Origin: Bacillota bacterium
GTDB taxonomy: Bacteria > Bacillota > Clostridia > Lachnospirales > Lachnospiraceae
NCBI GenBank assembly: GCA_023398855.1
Contig: JAEWRS010000433.1
Coordinates: 1-13,626 of the forward strand
Reading direction: 5' to 3'
Length of the DNA stretch: 13,626 nucleotides
Part shown: positions 1 through 7,401 of the stretch, one piece after another
Layout of the letters: every line of letters begins with the position of its first letter
Numbering within the stretch: the first letter of the stretch is position 1
The notes under the pieces: generated by a model
Databases searched by the model: none
What the model was told of the DNA's origin: nothing
Seen by the model: only the letters and a program-made list of their open reading frames with translations
Position numbers and translations under genes: made by a program

Positions 1-447
1 ATCTCAGACGAGACATATTTTGTAAAGTCTGATCCGGACACTACCATAACTTCTCCTGGCAACGCCTAAAACCTGTTGACAGTTACTGCCTATAATCAGG
101 AGAATGACACCATTTTGGCAGAATCAGGCAGAGGCTACACAAGAATAGGATTTATAAAGCCTGATATTGCAGCTCCTGGTTATCAAATCTCCTGTGCCTT
201 TCCAGGAAACACATTTGGCAGCATCACAGGAACAGGGGCAGCGGCCGCTCATACGGCTGGTATTATGGCAATGATTTTTGAATGGGCCATTGTCAAAGAA
301 AACTATATCCAAATGAACGGCAATATTATTAACAAGCAGTTAATCTGGAATGCAGTACGTAATAATGATTATACTTACCCAAATAACATTTGGGGCTATG
401 GACAGGTAGAAATCAGCCACTTCTTTAAAATAATTGATGAAACATAA
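1..447 (+). pseudogene. Remnant of a clostridial subtilisin-like (S8) serine protease, 3' part
   Basis: The 5' end lies outside the window. Reading from base 1, the frame gives clear S8 sequence on both sides of a TAA stop at 67-69: YFVKSDPDTTITSPGNA before it and NLLTVTAYN after it. A CAA-to-TAA change would explain the break, since nothing is inserted or deleted. Downstream come the SGRGYTR...IKPDIAAPG block, the block that normally holds the catalytic serine, and the WGYG end typical of the family. The serine block reads TGTGAAAAHTAG where active members have GTS-x-AAAH, so the nucleophile is a glycine (GGG, 235-237). The gene is thus broken in two independent ways. A TTG at 76 could in theory restart translation, but such a product would lack most of the catalytic domain. 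It might instead descend from a pseudoprotease, as CspC-type proteins lack catalytic residues, but the stop codon argues for decay. Confidence 0.8.
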
Positions 448-467
448 ATATGATAACATTGCTGCAC

Positions 468-504
468 AAAAAAGTCGGTGCCAGGACTGGATTCCCGGCA
501 CCGA
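468..504 (-). terminator. Intrinsic terminator of the pepD-OPT operon
   Basis: Read on the minus strand, TCGGTGCC (504-497) and GGCACCGA (482-475) form an 8-bp GC-rich stem with a 14-nt loop that can close further through GGA/TCC. Six T residues follow (473-468) after a short AC spacer. It lies about 80 nt past the OPT stop codon. On the plus strand the same stem is followed by a weaker T-rich stretch (TCTGTATTTT), so it may also end transcription from the decayed protease side. Confidence 0.85.
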
Positions 505-583
505 TCTGTATTTTCCTCATATTTCTGTATTACAGTTTAACTGTTATAAACTGCCCCATGAAACAAGGTATAAACACATTATT

Positions 584-2503
584 TTATGAGTCATGTTTGA
601 CTTCGCTCTTCCAAATTGGTACTGCAGACGCTACTACAAGTATTACCAGTAAAATAAATGCCATTCCGTTTGAGGCTGCGAAGCCTTTGGGGCTGATTCC
701 TCCAATAATACCTGAAACCTGCAAAACGATTCCGATCAGCCCTATAATGGAACCGCCGGCAACAAGCCCTGACGACAAGCTTACACCGTTAGAAACTCTT
801 ACTTCCTTTTCTTTCTCATTTCTAGAATACTTTTCAGCAAAGAAACGAACCAGAGCTCCAATTAAAATAATAGAGGTTGTGGATATTGGTAAATAAAACC
901 CTATTGCAACTGTCATTACAGGGAGTCCCAGTAAAAACAATACAATTCCCATCACAATGCCGCAGATGATCATGACCCAGGGCAATTGACCCGACATGAT
1001 TCCAGCGGTCAAGGTTGCCATTAAATTTGCCTGAGGCAAAGCAAACGGAACATTGTCACCGGTCATGGAAAGCTGGCTTGAAAGCAATAGTATGACGCAG
1101 GTAACAACAACTACGCCCACCACAGAAGCAATAGCAAAATATTTCTGCATTTCTGTCTTGTCTCCGCCGATAATAAATGATACTTTTTGCGATTGGCAGT
1201 ATCCACCCGCCGCCGCTATTGCTGTGACGATAAAGGAGCCAAATAACAGCAAGGCCTTGTTATCAGCCACGCTCTTCCAGCCCAATCCCACAAACAGCAA
1301 TGTAACAATAACAATCGAAGCGATTGTCATTCCTGATACCGGAAGATTTGAAGTCCCAATGGTGCCTGTTAAACGGCCAGAAACAATAACAAACATCAAG
1401 GACAGCACCATAGACAAAACAGCACCCAGCAAAGCCATGGTAATATTACCGCCTGACACCAGGAAGCCTCCGACAAAGCCTATGATAATACCCGCCAATA
1501 ATATAACTGTTTCCACAGAAGAACCGGAACCTGAGCCTTTTTCTCTGGCATTCATGGTTTCCTTTATGGAAGCAAACACAGTTGGAATCAGCTTTACCGC
1601 ACCGATCAGGCCGCCGGAAAGCATCATCCCTGCACCAATATATTTTACGTAGCTGCCTGCAATATCGCCAACCCCCATCCCGTTGACACTGACAGCGGGA
1701 TTATTCCATATGGCCGGTCCGCCGCTTCCTAAAGATGCAAAATAACCAATGAGCGGAGTTACGGCAAAGTTGGATAATATGGAACCGGCAAACATGGTCA
1801 CAGATACCTGCATACCAACAATAAAACCAATTCCTAACAGCAGTGGGTTCACTTCCAGTTGAAATTTCCATTTGTAAAAGGGCTCATTTACAAAGCTGAT
1901 CACATTGTTGGTGATATTTAAAAATGAGCTGGTCAAGATCGTGATAAATCCGCCAATTCCAAACCCAATCCCCATAAATTTAAGAGAATCTTTTGCTCCT
2001 TCGGATGCAACCAGGGTTTCCGAAATGGCCATTGATTCCGGATACATTAATTTTCCGTGCTCTTCCACGATCAAATATTTATAAACAAGGGAAGCCGCTC
2101 CAACGCCAAACAGTGCACCTCCGACACCAATCACAAAACCTTCCATAAATGTCACTTTAGATCCGATCAAAAGAATTGCCGGTAAAACAAATATCATGCC
2201 GCTGGCAATTGATTCCCCGCCACTTGCCATGCCCTGCATCAGTGTCTTTCCAAGAATCCCCTTATCTTTTGCAAACATGGCTATAAATACAGAACCTAAA
2301 ATGGAACCCGGTATCCCGGCTGCAACAGTCAGACCGGCTTTCATTCCCGAGTAAGCTGTGGATGCGGAGAACAATGCTGACAGTAGAATACCAATGATTA
2401 ATACAGTAATATTTCCGCCCAAACCTGAGCCTTTGGATACATATGGGACGTAGTCTTTACCAGATACACCGCCATATGCTCCTTTCGATAATTTTTGATT
2501 CAT
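584..2503 (-). CDS. OPT-family oligopeptide transporter
   Basis: This is a 639-residue polytopic membrane protein of the bacterial OPT superfamily (PF03169), which imports small peptides or related solutes, usually with protons. The N-terminus has the characteristic family stretch around residues 29-70, including FSASTAYSGMKAGL and AAGIPGSILG. Later come a GG-YCQSQKVSFIIGG segment near the middle-to-end and LPVMTVAIGFYLPIS followed by a charged loop (AEKYSRNEKEKEVR). About 14-16 hydrophobic spans alternate with short loops over the whole length, and the size is normal for the family. The ATG at 2503 is preceded by AAAGGGG at a good distance. The gene sits 85 nt downstream of pepD on the same strand and shares its terminator, so imported di- and oligopeptides would be cut by PepD in the cytosol. 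The exact substrate cannot be told from sequence; OPT members also move metal-chelate complexes. Confidence 0.9.
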   Translation of the reverse strand: MNQKLSKGAYGGVSGKDYVPYVSKGSGLGGNITVLIIGILLSALFSASTAYSGMKAGLTVAAGIPGSILGSVFIAMFAKDKGILGKTLMQGMASGGESIASGMIFVLPAILLIGSKVTFMEGFVIGVGGALFGVGAASLVYKYLIVEEHGKLMYPESMAISETLVASEGAKDSLKFMGIGFGIGGFITILTSSFLNITNNVISFVNEPFYKWKFQLEVNPLLLGIGFIVGMQVSVTMFAGSILSNFAVTPLIGYFASLGSGGPAIWNNPAVSVNGMGVGDIAGSYVKYIGAGMMLSGGLIGAVKLIPTVFASIKETMNAREKGSGSGSSVETVILLAGIIIGFVGGFLVSGGNITMALLGAVLSMVLSLMFVIVSGRLTGTIGTSNLPVSGMTIASIVIVTLLFVGLGWKSVADNKALLLFGSFIVTAIAAAGGYCQSQKVSFIIGGDKTEMQKYFAIASVVGVVVVTCVILLLSSQLSMTGDNVPFALPQANLMATLTAGIMSGQLPWVMIICGIVMGIVLFLLGLPVMTVAIGFYLPISTTSIILIGALVRFFAEKYSRNEKEKEVRVSNGVSLSSGLVAGGSIIGLIGIVLQVSGIIGGISPKGFAASNGMAFILLVILVVASAVPIWKSEVKHDS

Positions 2504-2518
2504 ACACAGTACCCCTTT

Positions 2519-2530
2519 AACTATATAGTT
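2519..2530. repeat. 12-bp perfect palindrome ahead of the OPT ribosome binding site
   Basis: AACTATATAGTT reads the same on both strands and abuts the AAAGGGG ribosome binding site of the OPT gene, inside the 85-nt gap after pepD. No convincing -35/-10 pair accompanies it in the gap. It could be an operator half-symmetric site or chance in an AT-rich spacer. Confidence 0.35.
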
Positions 2531-2588
2531 GTTGCTTGATTAATTGGCTGCCATTAACTGCGATCCCCAAACTGTTCCATCAGTGCTG

Positions 2589-4052
2589 CTATTTAAGCGC
2601 TTTCAACACTTCCGTTATAAACTTCCACGTCCTCTGGACCGACGAAATACTTAAATGCTCCTCAGCCGTATGTACTCCAAACATTGTAGGACCAACGGAT
2701 ATCATATCCAGGTTCCCACTAAACTTTTCATCAAAAATTGCACATTCCAGTCCGGCATGAATTGCACTGATAAGAGGCTTTTCGCCAAATAGCTTTTCAT
2801 ATATATCCATGAAAAGCGGTCTTACTTTTGAATCGGGATTATATTTCCACTCCGGGTAATCTGATTCAGCCGTCACCGTTCCATTTGTCAGACTGGCAAT
2901 GGCGGCAACCGTACGAAAAATATTATCCTTTATACTTCCAACAGAGCTTCTTATAGAACTAATGATTTCAACGCTATCCTCCTTTATCTGAACTACTCCC
3001 AAATTCAATGAGCTCTCTACCAGCCCTTCAATATCCATACTTACGCTTTGTACTCCGTTTGGTATCAGAAACATAAAATGAATGATGTTTTCCTTTGTTT
3101 CTTTTGACATAATTCGTTCCGGTATATTTTCAGATGGCTCAAGCTCAATCTTGATATCCGGGTCTGCTGTTCTATATTCCTCCTTTAATATCTTCTCCAT
3201 ACCGGAAATCCGTTCATGGAAAGCGGGTAGATCATCAATATTTACAAACACAACAGCCTGAGCATCACGGGCAATGGCGTTATGCTTGGAGCCTCCCTTG
3301 ACAGAGCATAAATGAAAATCCATCTCAGTGCTTATGCTTTTTAAAAGACGGCCCATCAGCTTATTGGCATTGGCTCTTCCCTTATGTATTTCCACCCCGG
3401 AATGACCACCCAGCAGACCTGAAATATCAATAGTATAAGCCGTCCGGCTGGGATCGGGTCTTTCCCATGTTATGGGAATATTGATTCGGGAAGTACAGCC
3501 GCCGGCGCAGCTTACCGTTAAAATTCCTTCTTCCTCTGAGTCAATATTAATCAGCATTTTACCCGATACATTTTTAGGGTCCAGCACATGGGCACCATCC
3601 ATTCCCGTCTCTTCCGAAGTGGTGACCACCAATTCCACCGGCGGATGTTCCAGCGTATCCGATGCCAGTACCGCTAATCCCATGGCAACGGCAATTCCGT
3701 CGTCCCCTCCCAGTGTTGTACCGTCTGCATAAAGCATATCTCCTACGATTTTTAAATGAATGGGATCTGTCATAAAATCATGGATTACATCAGGTCTCTT
3801 TTCGCATACCATATCCATATGGCCCTGAATCACAACGCCAGGACTTTCTTCATAACCTTTGGTCCCTGGCTTCTTGATGATTACATTCAGTGCTTTGTCC
3901 TGTATGACCTCCAGATTGTGTTCTTTGGCAAAAGAAACTAAATAATCACTGATCCTTCTTTCATCTCCCGAACCTCTTGGAATACTGCTGATTTCCTCAA
4001 AATACTGAAACACATGAACAGGTTCCACGTTTACCAATGCTTTGTTACCCAC
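2589..4052 (-). CDS. pepD: Aminoacyl-histidine dipeptidase / cytosolic nonspecific dipeptidase PepD (M20C)
   Basis: The 487-residue protein is close to the length of E. coli PepD. It is a dinuclear zinc peptidase that cleaves Xaa-His and other dipeptides in the cytoplasm. The metal and catalytic residues are all visible: H78 and D80 in GHMDMVCE, D117 in TLGGDDG, E147/E148 in TTSEETG, D171 in INIDSEEEG, and H461 in FGVHTAEEHL. The dimerisation (lid) domain begins near GGHSGVEIHKGRANA at about residue 215, and HAGLE lies near the C-terminus. The start is a GTG at 4052 with TAAAGGAGAT about 8 nt upstream; no in-frame ATG fits that site. It is the first gene of a two-gene unit with the OPT transporter, with its own promoter at 4130-4158. 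There are no signs of damage. Confidence 0.95.
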   Translation of the reverse strand: MGNKALVNVEPVHVFQYFEEISSIPRGSGDERRISDYLVSFAKEHNLEVIQDKALNVIIKKPGTKGYEESPGVVIQGHMDMVCEKRPDVIHDFMTDPIHLKIVGDMLYADGTTLGGDDGIAVAMGLAVLASDTLEHPPVELVVTTSEETGMDGAHVLDPKNVSGKMLINIDSEEEGILTVSCAGGCTSRINIPITWERPDPSRTAYTIDISGLLGGHSGVEIHKGRANANKLMGRLLKSISTEMDFHLCSVKGGSKHNAIARDAQAVVFVNIDDLPAFHERISGMEKILKEEYRTADPDIKIELEPSENIPERIMSKETKENIIHFMFLIPNGVQSVSMDIEGLVESSLNLGVVQIKEDSVEIISSIRSSVGSIKDNIFRTVAAIASLTNGTVTAESDYPEWKYNPDSKVRPLFMDIYEKLFGEKPLISAIHAGLECAIFDEKFSGNLDMISVGPTMFGVHTAEEHLSISSVQRTWKFITEVLKALK

Positions 4053-4129
4053 GGTATATGATCTCCTTTACTAAAATATTAGCCCTTTATCTGTTTAAAA
4101 ACAGGCTTATGGTTAAAAAACCCAATAAC

Positions 4130-4158
4130 ATATTAACACAAATAGCTTCAGTTTACAA
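4130..4158 (-). promoter_or_regulatory. Predicted sigma-A promoter of pepD-OPT with extended -10
   Basis: On the minus strand a -35 TTGTAA (4158-4153) is separated by exactly 17 nt from TAATAT (4135-4130). TG lies one base before the -10 box, giving TGTTAATAT. Transcription would begin near 4123 and leave a leader of about 70 nt before the GTG of pepD. The leader contains CTGTTT-AA-AAACAG (4091-4104), an inverted repeat that could be an operator or a weak hairpin. Confidence 0.6.
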
Positions 4159-4207
4159 TAGTATTATTTGTGCATTTTAACGTATTTTTATTCAACACTT
4201 TTCATAA

Positions 4208-4384
4208 TTATGTTAATAAATCACATTTTACTTTCAGAATATCTTTATTATTTAGGTAATAATTAATAAATATACATCCAATATCTTGTTCAACCCTGAC
4301 CATGGCTCCGTAATCCATTGAGATAAGCTGGTATTTACTGAAATTCACAATGAATAATGTACACAATTTTATATTATAATTCAT
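4208..4384 (-). CDS. Doubtful small ORF (58 aa), unknown
   Basis: An ATG at 4384 opens a frame of 58 codons ending in TAA at 4208-4210. The product begins MNYNIKLCTLFIVNFSKY and continues with MDYGAMVRVEQDIGC in a locally GC-richer patch (about 4285-4340) before an AT-rich tail ending KCDLLT. Nothing resembling a ribosome binding site precedes either the first ATG or the internal ATG at residue 23, and no family is recognisable. A frame this long is somewhat unexpected in such AT-rich sequence. It could therefore be a small gene, a decayed remnant, or chance. Confidence 0.2.
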   Translation of the reverse strand: MNYNIKLCTLFIVNFSKYQLISMDYGAMVRVEQDIGCIFINYYLNNKDILKVKCDLLT

Positions 4385-4416
4385 AATTATTTATTCACAG
4401 CCATGATATAAACAGG

Positions 4417-4451
4417 AAAAGAGTGCATTCCACATGGAAACACACTCTTTT
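4417..4451 (-). terminator. Terminator after larE, end of the nik-lar operon
   Basis: AAAAGAGTG (4417-4425) pairs with CACTCTTTT (4443-4451), and an inner TTCC/GGAA stem closes on the loop ACAT. Read on the minus strand, the 3' arm ends in CTCTTTT about 40 nt after the larE stop. The A/T-flanked symmetry means it can act in both directions. Only four T residues close it, followed by CC, so it is of modest strength. Confidence 0.7.
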
Positions 4452-4490
4452 GCATCATCTTAACATATAAAGCTAATATAGCAAGCTCAA

Positions 4491-5327
4491 TCAATCCTGT
4501 TCACAGGTTTTTATCCCCACATCCATGCTTCCTGACCGGAACCCTTCCAGATCCATGGTGATATATGTAAAGCCCAATTTCTTTAAGTAAGAGAGGATTT
4601 CTCCGCTGTTTTCCATCAGCTCTCCCATAGCGTTTTGGTCCACCTCAATCCGGACGATATCTTTGTGAAGCCGTAACCGTACATTTCCTTTCACAAGAGA
4701 ACTGACATATTCCTCGCCCTTTCCCACAAGATTCAGGATATCATAATTGATTTCCGTATTGTAAGGAAGGCGGGTCGCCATACATGGAGCAGAAGGCCTT
4801 AAGGCCACGGAAATCCCGTACCAGCCAGCCAGCTCCTTTACCTGGGCCTTAGTAATGTGAAGGTCTGCCAGGATACTGATAATTCCCAATTCCCTTAAGG
4901 CCTTGATCCCTGGCCGGTAAACATGAAGGTCATCCTCATTGGTCCCATCCATGATATAAGAAATATTCTGCTCCAGGGCAAAATCCTTTAAAGACTGGAA
5001 CAGTTTCTTTTTACACAGATAACACCGGTTGACCGGATTGTATCGTATTTCTTCCTGCTCCAGTTCATTGACTGAAACCACCTTATGGATTCCTCCCAGT
5101 TCCTTTGCCACTCTGGCAGCGATCTCCAGATCACAGGAAGGATGGAGACGGCTGTCAAAGGTTACCGCATAAACGCGTTTCCCTGTCTTTTCTGCCGCAT
5201 CGGCTGCAGCCTTCAGCAACAGGCTGGAATCCACTCCCCCGGAAAAAGCCAGACAAATATCTTCTTTGGCATAATCTGCCATCGTCTGTTCCAGGCGCTC
5301 TTTTATTTTCAGAATATCCTGTTCCAT
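4491..5327 (-). CDS. larE: LarE: ATP-dependent sulfur transferase for the nickel-pincer cofactor
   Basis: The 278-residue protein belongs to the PP-loop ATP pyrophosphatase superfamily. LarE adenylates the carboxylates of the pyridinium biscarboxylate mononucleotide made by LarB and turns them into thiocarboxylates. The PP-loop is SGGVDSS (29-35) and DGTN lies at 127-130. Three cysteines stand out: C102 and C105 in NRCYLCKK, and C182 in PSAPCMATR. In Lactiplantibacillus LarE a single cysteine at the last position is sacrificed for each sulfur. Homologues with all three cysteines, such as the Thermotoga maritima enzyme, carry a [4Fe-4S] cluster, so this protein is probably of the cluster type (inference). 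Its ATG shares its A with the larC stop (TAATG), and AGGAGG lies 10 nt upstream inside larC, suggesting translational coupling. It is the last gene of the operon. Confidence 0.93.
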   Translation of the reverse strand: MEQDILKIKERLEQTMADYAKEDICLAFSGGVDSSLLLKAAADAAEKTGKRVYAVTFDSRLHPSCDLEIAARVAKELGGIHKVVSVNELEQEEIRYNPVNRCYLCKKKLFQSLKDFALEQNISYIMDGTNEDDLHVYRPGIKALRELGIISILADLHITKAQVKELAGWYGISVALRPSAPCMATRLPYNTEINYDILNLVGKGEEYVSSLVKGNVRLRLHKDIVRIEVDQNAMGELMENSGEILSYLKKLGFTYITMDLEGFRSGSMDVGIKTCEQD

Positions 5328-6628
5328 TATTTTTCGGCCTCCTGTCGTATGATCCCGTATACAGTCTGGTAATCAAGCCCATTTTGTCTGCAAATGCTTC
5401 TTACGCTTTCAAATTCCGGGTAGCAGAACCTTCTGCCCTTATAGGAGCAGACTTTTACCTCAGCCTCTCCCCATTCAGTCATAACTGTTCTTATCTTCCT
5501 GTCCAGAATGGTTCTGGAAACCGGATATCTCCTGATTCCGATGGTGGTGGTCTGAATAAACAGAATCTCTTCCATTCTGTCTATCTCCCTTTCTGCGCAG
5601 ATCAGGCTGAGCATATAGGCAGGACGGTTCTTTTTCATAAAAACAGGCGTATACCAGACATCTGCTGCTCCCGCTTCCAATAAAGATTCCATGGCAAAGC
5701 CAAGCGCTTCCCCGGTGCAGTCGTCAATATTGGCTTCTAAAACCCACATCCTTTCTCCTGCCTCTTTTTCCTCTTCCTGCAAAAGCATGGCCCGCAGGAC
5801 ATTTGCCTGCTTAAAATCCTTTTTCCCTGCTCCGATTCCCGTTTTTAGAATCTGAAAGGAGGATGGCAGGCTTTTTTTTGTCCTGAGGGCAGCTGCTATG
5901 GCTGCTCCGGTGGGAGTCACCATTTCTCCTTCATTATCAGTAAGCCGAAGCGTCAACCCATGAGCCGATGCAATGTTAGCCGTTGCAGGAACCGGAACCG
6001 GTATGACCCCATGCTGGCAGCGGATGGTGCCATATCCTTCCGACAGAGGAGATACCACGATTTCATCCACTCCCAGGCTGTCCACACAGACCGCCGCAGC
6101 AATTATATCCACAATGGAATCAATGGCACCCACCTCGTGAAAATGAACCTCTTCCACAGGAAGGCCATGAGCCTTTGCCTCAGCCTCCGCCACGATTTCA
6201 AACATCCTTCTTGCCATGTTCTTTACCCTGCTGTTGGAATCCAGGCGTTCAATGATGGTGTAAATATCCTGAATATTCCTGTGGAAATGAGGTTGGGCAT
6301 GGCCGCTGTTATGGCTGTGGTCATGGTCGTGATCATGGTCGTGATCATGGTCGTGATCGTGATCCTCTTCATGGTCATGGGCATGACTATGCCTGTGACC
6401 GGTCCCGTGTTCATGATGCTGCTGGTTATCCTCCAGGATAACATCAAAATCAAATGCATCCAACCCGCATTTCCTGATCCTGCCAAAATGCAGATGATAT
6501 CCATCCACTCCCAGGCTTTGCAAGGCTTTTGTAAGTGCCTCCTTGTCCGCTCCCAGGTCCAAAAGTGCTCCTACGGTCATATCACCGCTGATTCCCGAAT
6601 TACATTCCAAGTACAGTATTTTTTCCAT
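5327..6628 (-). CDS. larC: LarC: nickel insertion enzyme (CTP-dependent cyclometallase), His-rich
   Basis: The 433-residue protein installs nickel in the pincer nucleotide, forming the C-Ni bond. The N-terminus has YLECNSGISGDMTVGALLDLG (5-25), then HFHEVGAIDSIVDI (162-175) and VTPTGAA (237-243). The C-terminal half has EANIDDCTGE (298-307) and VFMKKNRPA (329-337). In Lactiplantibacillus plantarum larC is split into larC1/larC2 and joined by programmed frameshifting; here both halves are one uninterrupted frame. Between residues 71 and 116 there are 20 histidines in 46 residues, mostly alternating D-H, as in nickel-storage loops of other nickel chaperones. larC starts one base after the larB TAA, using a GGTGAG-type site within larB, and ends overlapping larE. 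Confidence 0.95.
   Translation of the reverse strand: MEKILYLECNSGISGDMTVGALLDLGADKEALTKALQSLGVDGYHLHFGRIRKCGLDAFDFDVILEDNQQHHEHGTGHRHSHAHDHEEDHDHDHDHDHDHDHDHSHNSGHAQPHFHRNIQDIYTIIERLDSNSRVKNMARRMFEIVAEAEAKAHGLPVEEVHFHEVGAIDSIVDIIAAAVCVDSLGVDEIVVSPLSEGYGTIRCQHGVIPVPVPATANIASAHGLTLRLTDNEGEMVTPTGAAIAAALRTKKSLPSSFQILKTGIGAGKKDFKQANVLRAMLLQEEEKEAGERMWVLEANIDDCTGEALGFAMESLLEAGAADVWYTPVFMKKNRPAYMLSLICAEREIDRMEEILFIQTTTIGIRRYPVSRTILDRKIRTVMTEWGEAEVKVCSYKGRRFCYPEFESVRSICRQNGLDYQTVYGIIRQEAEK
6324..6359. repeat. Three tandem 12-nt units inside larC encoding Asp-His repeats
   Basis: TGGTCGTGATCA occurs twice in a row (6324-6335, 6336-6347) and a third time with one change at the last base (6348-6359); shorter TGGTCATGG and GTGGTCATGG variants flank it. 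On the coding strand this is alternating GAT/GAC and CAT/CAC codons. The near-identity at DNA level, where synonymous codons would have been possible, suggests recent expansion by slippage. Confidence 0.85.
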
Positions 6629-6629
6629 T

Positions 6630-7373
6630 TTATCTCACCGCCAGTCGATTGATTTGTGTCGCTATATATCCGGCCCCATATCCATTATCAATGTTTACAA
6701 CAGAAATTCCATTTGCACAGGAATTCAGCATGGTAAGAAGGGCCGACAGCCCATGAAAACTGGCTCCGTAACCCACGGAGGTGGGAACTGCAATCACAGG
6801 GCATTCTGCCAGCCCGGCAATCACCGTTCCAAGGGCTCCTTCCATTCCAGCCACAGCAATAATGCAGCTGGCATTCCTGATCCGCTCCCTTTGGGAAAGA
6901 AGGCGGTGGATTCCTGCCACTCCCACATCAAAGATCCGGTCCACCTGACAGCCAAAATATTCTGCTGTCTGAGCCGCCTCCTCTGCTACCGGAATATCTG
7001 CCGTACCACCGGTACAGACTGCCACACAGCCTTTCCTTTCCTTTCCAGGGCGCTCCACCTTCAGAATCCTGGATATGGGGTCATAAGAGACTTCAGGTAC
7101 AACAGCCTTAACCAGTTCAAACTGTTCCTTTGACGCCCTGGTTCCCAGCACCTCCCCATCCCTTTCATAGAATTTCCTGTAAATCTCCACCAGATATGGG
7201 TCCGGCTTTCCCTGGCAGAAGACTGTCTCTCCAAAGCCGGAGCGCAGCGCTCTGTGGTGGTCCAGCTTTGCATAGCCCAAATCCTCATAAGGAAGATCCT
7301 TTAACAGCTGCTCTGCTTGACTGATTTCCATTTTTCCCGATTTCACCAGGTTCAGCATCTCTTTCATCTCCAT
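6630..7373 (-). CDS. larB: LarB: pyridinium-3,5-biscarboxylic acid mononucleotide synthase
   Basis: The 247-residue protein catalyses the first step of nickel-pincer synthesis: carboxylation at C5 of the pyridinium ring of nicotinic acid adenine dinucleotide, with phosphoanhydride cleavage. The C-terminal half resembles PurE (AIR carboxylase). It has TGGTADIPVAEEAA (about 130-143), AVAGMEGALGTVIAGL, PTSVGYGASFHGLSALL and VVNIDNGYGAGYI. C219 in NSCANG matches the cysteine reported to attack the pyridinium in the L. plantarum enzyme (C221). The ATG at 7373 is preceded by AGGAGGGAG with 8 nt spacing. A second ATG two codons on is possible but worse placed. It lies 28 nt after the short ATPase gene, and larC follows after one base. 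Confidence 0.95.
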   Translation of the reverse strand: MEMKEMLNLVKSGKMEISQAEQLLKDLPYEDLGYAKLDHHRALRSGFGETVFCQGKPDPYLVEIYRKFYERDGEVLGTRASKEQFELVKAVVPEVSYDPISRILKVERPGKERKGCVAVCTGGTADIPVAEEAAQTAEYFGCQVDRIFDVGVAGIHRLLSQRERIRNASCIIAVAGMEGALGTVIAGLAECPVIAVPTSVGYGASFHGLSALLTMLNSCANGISVVNIDNGYGAGYIATQINRLAVR

Positions 7374-7401
7374 GATCCCGACTCCCTCCTCTTATGTTGC
7401 C

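Larger units (their letters stand above)
4053..4490. other. 438-bp AT-rich intergenic region between the lar and pepD units
   Basis: This gap holds the lar-side terminator (4417-4451), the pepD promoter (4130-4158) and several AT-rich inverted repeats: TTATTA/TAATAA at 4245-4262, CTGTTT/AAACAG at 4091-4104 and GGTT/AACC at 4111-4122. It also contains a 58-codon minus-strand frame listed separately. On the minus strand, a CodY-like sequence at 4229-4243 (GATATTCTGAAAGTA) matches 11 of 15 positions of the CodY box. No RNA gene was recognised. Confidence 0.7.

Noticed and set aside
450..896. 148-codon plus-strand frame starting at 450
   Set aside because: It overlaps the terminator and runs antisense to the end of the OPT gene; its composition mirrors the opposite strand's hydrophobic codons and it has no family features.
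5105..5683. 192-codon plus-strand frame across the larE/larC junction
   Set aside because: It is antisense to two well-supported genes and shows no recognisable domain.
6313..6364. CRISPR-like or satellite array
   Set aside because: The tandem units are in frame inside larC and encode the His-rich loop; there are no spacers.
5960..6652. 230-codon plus-strand frame with a VMVVIMVVIMVV hydrophobic repeat
   Set aside because: It is the antisense reading of the Asp-His repeat in larC; the apparent membrane segment is a by-product of GAT/CAT codons.
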